NCBI GenBank assembly: GCA_029212275.1
Contig: JARGOI010000124.1
Location: 1-7,022, forward strand
Source of the DNA: Thalassolituus sp.
GTDB lineage: Bacteria > Pseudomonadota > Gammaproteobacteria > Pseudomonadales > Oceanobacteraceae
Reading direction: 5' to 3'
DNA length: 7,022 bases
Part shown: piece by piece, positions 5,497 through 7,022 of the stretch
Layout: the number at the start of each line of letters is the position of its first letter
Numbering within the stretch: position 1 is the first letter of the stretch
The notes under the pieces: model-generated
Database searches by the model: none
What the model was told of the DNA's origin: nothing
Seen by the model: only the letters and a program-made list of their open reading frames with translations
Program-made: the position numbers and the translations under genes

Positions 5497-6975
5497 ATGA
5501 ATTCTGCCACAAACACGACAAACTTACCACCATTAACGGCTGATTTACTTAGCCAAGCAAACCTGAATATCGATAATACGTTTAACTCAACATGGAAAAG
5601 CCTTAACTTTAAAGGCATGTTGAACCAAGCTAAGTTTTCAAAGCGCTCAGGCACACCTGTCGGTGATATTGTTTATCTACTGATGCTTTGGGTTTGGCTT
5701 AAGGTCGACTCTGTTGCCATGTTTTCAAGGGATGCCTTATTAAGCTTTTCAGCGGCTAAAAAAGATGCGCTGTATGATTTACTCAACCGTGAAGATTTAG
5801 ATTGGCGAAAACTGCAACTATTAACGGCTAAAAAAGTACTCAAATCGAACAGTAAAAATAAGCTTAGTGCCTTTGTTATTGACGACTCAGTAAAAATAAG
5901 GCGAGGTAAAAAAATGCCCGGCGTATCGAGTCACTTTGACCATTTAACAGCACGCTGTGTAATGGGGCAGCAAATACTCACGCTGGGTGTTGCCAATGAT
6001 GAGCAATTTGTTCCCGTCGATAATGAGATTTTCATTAGCCAGGTTAAGGAGCAAGCGTTAGATTATAAATTTGCTGATGGTCGCAGTATCGCCGCCAAGC
6101 GTTATCAAAAATCCAAGCAGCAAACTAAACCAGAAATGGTGTGCGACATGATAGCACGAGCTATCCGCGCAGGGATTAATGCCGATTATTTTTTAGCTGA
6201 TGCATGGTTTGCCACTAAACACATCTTAAGAATGACGATAGAACACTCACTTGTTGCTATTGTCAGAATGAAAAAGAATAAGATGAAATATCGTTTAGTG
6301 GTGGATGGTGTCAGCCACTTACTCAGCGCTAAAGAGCTATACCAGCGATACGTTAAAGGGAGCTGGCAAACGCTTAAGAATATGCCTTACCAAAGCAAGT
6401 CCATAACGGTGGAATTAAACCTTAGCAGCTCAGATCAAGAGCCTGCACAATGGGTGAAAGTAAAATTACTCTTTGTACGCTCAGTAAATGAAGCTAAACA
6501 ACAGGCAAGTAAACATGACTGGGCGCTGTTCTTGACAACAGATAGCCAACTTGAAGATGAAAAAATACTTGAGGTTTATGCACTGCGTTGGGGGATTGAA
6601 GTTTACTTTAAGGAAGCGAAACAAAAGCTTGGTTTTTTAAAAGAGCAAAGCAGACACTACAGTGCTTACATCGCTTCAATTCACCTGACGGGGTTAAGGT
6701 TTTGTTTGTTGCTTTTTGCCAAGCAGGAAGAAGGCGCTGCTAGGCTGAGCAGTGTCAGGAGCGGTTTTGAAGAAAGTCTGACTGGTTTAAATTTTGCCAG
6801 TAAATTATGGGGATTATTCAAAGCACTCATAGCAGGAGCACTAAATGAAATGACTAATTTAACACTCGTTGAAAAATCAGGTGTACTAAACAAGATAGAA
6901 CAAACGGTTGTGAATTTTTTTACGCAAGTTATGCAAATGGACAGTTTTACCTTACGGCAAGAGGCGTTAGAATAA
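5497..6975 (+). CDS. IS4-family transposase (DDE), intact
   Basis: The 492-residue protein cuts and joins the ends of its own element. It has the RNase-H-like DDE core of the IS4 family. The first acidic site is in VIDDS (D129 or D130) and the second in LADAWF (D235). The Glu is E368 within YREK: Y361, R364, E368 and K375, with spacing Y-2-R-3-E-6-K exactly as in the family. The N-terminal 110 residues form a helical region expected to bind the ends. A strand-rich insertion lies between D2 and E (about residues 260-345), as in Tn5 and IS4-type enzymes. AAGAGA sits seven bases before the ATG. No frameshift or internal stop was seen, so the element may be active. It is alone in the element. Confidence 0.93.
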   Translation: MNSATNTTNLPPLTADLLSQANLNIDNTFNSTWKSLNFKGMLNQAKFSKRSGTPVGDIVYLLMLWVWLKVDSVAMFSRDALLSFSAAKKDALYDLLNREDLDWRKLQLLTAKKVLKSNSKNKLSAFVIDDSVKIRRGKKMPGVSSHFDHLTARCVMGQQILTLGVANDEQFVPVDNEIFISQVKEQALDYKFADGRSIAAKRYQKSKQQTKPEMVCDMIARAIRAGINADYFLADAWFATKHILRMTIEHSLVAIVRMKKNKMKYRLVVDGVSHLLSAKELYQRYVKGSWQTLKNMPYQSKSITVELNLSSSDQEPAQWVKVKLLFVRSVNEAKQQASKHDWALFLTTDSQLEDEKILEVYALRWGIEVYFKEAKQKLGFLKEQSRHYSAYIASIHLTGLRFCLLLFAKQEEGAARLSSVRSGFEESLTGLNFASKLWGLFKALIAGALNEMTNLTLVEKSGVLNKIEQTVVNFFTQVMQMDSFTLRQEALE

Positions 6976-6980
6976 GAGAA

Positions 6981-7008
6981 AGTTCATTTTTTTACTAAAA
7001 AATGAACT
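6981..7008. repeat. Perfect 12-bp hairpin next to the IS4 right inverted repeat
   Basis: AGTTCATTTTTT and AAAAAATGAACT are exact complements around the loop TACT. The hairpin begins six bases after the transposase stop and ends where the 14-bp terminal repeat begins. The stem is AT-rich with no U run after it, so it is not a classic terminator, though it could slow RNA polymerase in either direction. Its outer bases overlap the inward extension of the inverted repeat. There is no counterpart at the left end. Confidence 0.6.
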
Positions 7009-7022
7009 CCGAAACTTGAGTT
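7009..7022 (+). repeat. IS4 right inverted repeat, at the very end of the window
   Basis: CCGAAACTTGAGTT is the exact inverted copy of 5369-5382. The window stops on its last base, so flanking DNA and the target duplication are not visible. Confidence 0.87.

Larger units (their letters stand above)
5369..7022 (+). mobile_element. IS4-family insertion sequence, apparently complete to its last base
   Basis: Bounded by a perfect 14-bp inverted repeat (5369-5382 and 7009-7022), with further similarity inward for a few bases. The length is about 1654 bp. It holds one intact transposase of 492 residues with the IS4 YREK signature. The left end lies 37 bases upstream of the oxidoreductase ATG, with the transposase pointing away from it. 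The target duplication (9-12 bases in most of this family) cannot be checked because the window ends at the right repeat. The IS4 subgroup was not determined. Confidence 0.88.

Noticed and set aside
573..7022. Composite transposon formed by two ISs flanking the oxidoreductase gene
   Set aside because: One element is IS630-type and the other IS4-type, with unrelated ends and transposases, so they cannot mobilise the intervening DNA together.
1..7022. tRNA, rRNA, CRISPR arrays, or attachment sites
   Set aside because: No cloverleaf, rRNA-like stretch, regularly spaced repeats or integrase-type site was recognised on either strand.

Overview
The window looks like chromosomal DNA of a gammaproteobacterium, possibly a marine or enteric-like genus. 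The basis is moderate: an RND-type efflux adaptor, moderately AT-rich codon use, and two insertion sequences whose transposases resemble IS630- and IS4-family proteins common in Shewanella/Vibrio-type and related bacteria. No species can be named from the sequence.

Layout from left to right. (1) Bases 1-514, minus strand: the first 171 codons of an RND efflux periplasmic adaptor, cut by the window edge. (2) Bases 573-1675: a complete IS630-family element with imperfect terminal repeats and a TA target duplication. Its transposase is split by a frameshift at a T3A6T3 run. (3) Bases 1676-1890: a short non-coding stretch. It holds a promoter of the MerR-activated type (19-bp spacer over a palindrome) firing left toward the efflux gene, and a strong intrinsic terminator for the next gene. 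(4) Bases 1891-5331, minus strand: one 1146-residue protein fusing a molybdopterin oxidoreductase (4Fe-4S plus predicted Cys-ligated Mo) to a phthalate-dioxygenase-reductase-like flavin/NAD(P)H module and a C-terminal plant-type 2Fe-2S domain. This is a self-contained cytoplasmic electron-transfer enzyme of unknown substrate. (5) Bases 5369-7022, plus strand: an IS4-family element whose right inverted repeat ends exactly at the last base of the window.

How the parts interact. Both host genes are read leftward, and each has an IS just upstream of its start. The IS630 copy lies between the MerR-type promoter and the efflux gene, so it probably uncouples the pump from its inducer. The IS630 ends also create extended -10 sequences at both junctions, which could substitute as promoters. 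The IS4 copy begins 37 bp upstream of the oxidoreductase start and probably displaces its promoter, although a weak hybrid promoter may be formed. The IS4 leader can fold to hide its own ribosome-binding site in read-through transcripts, a design known from IS10 and IS50. The two ISs belong to different families, so they do not form a composite transposon.
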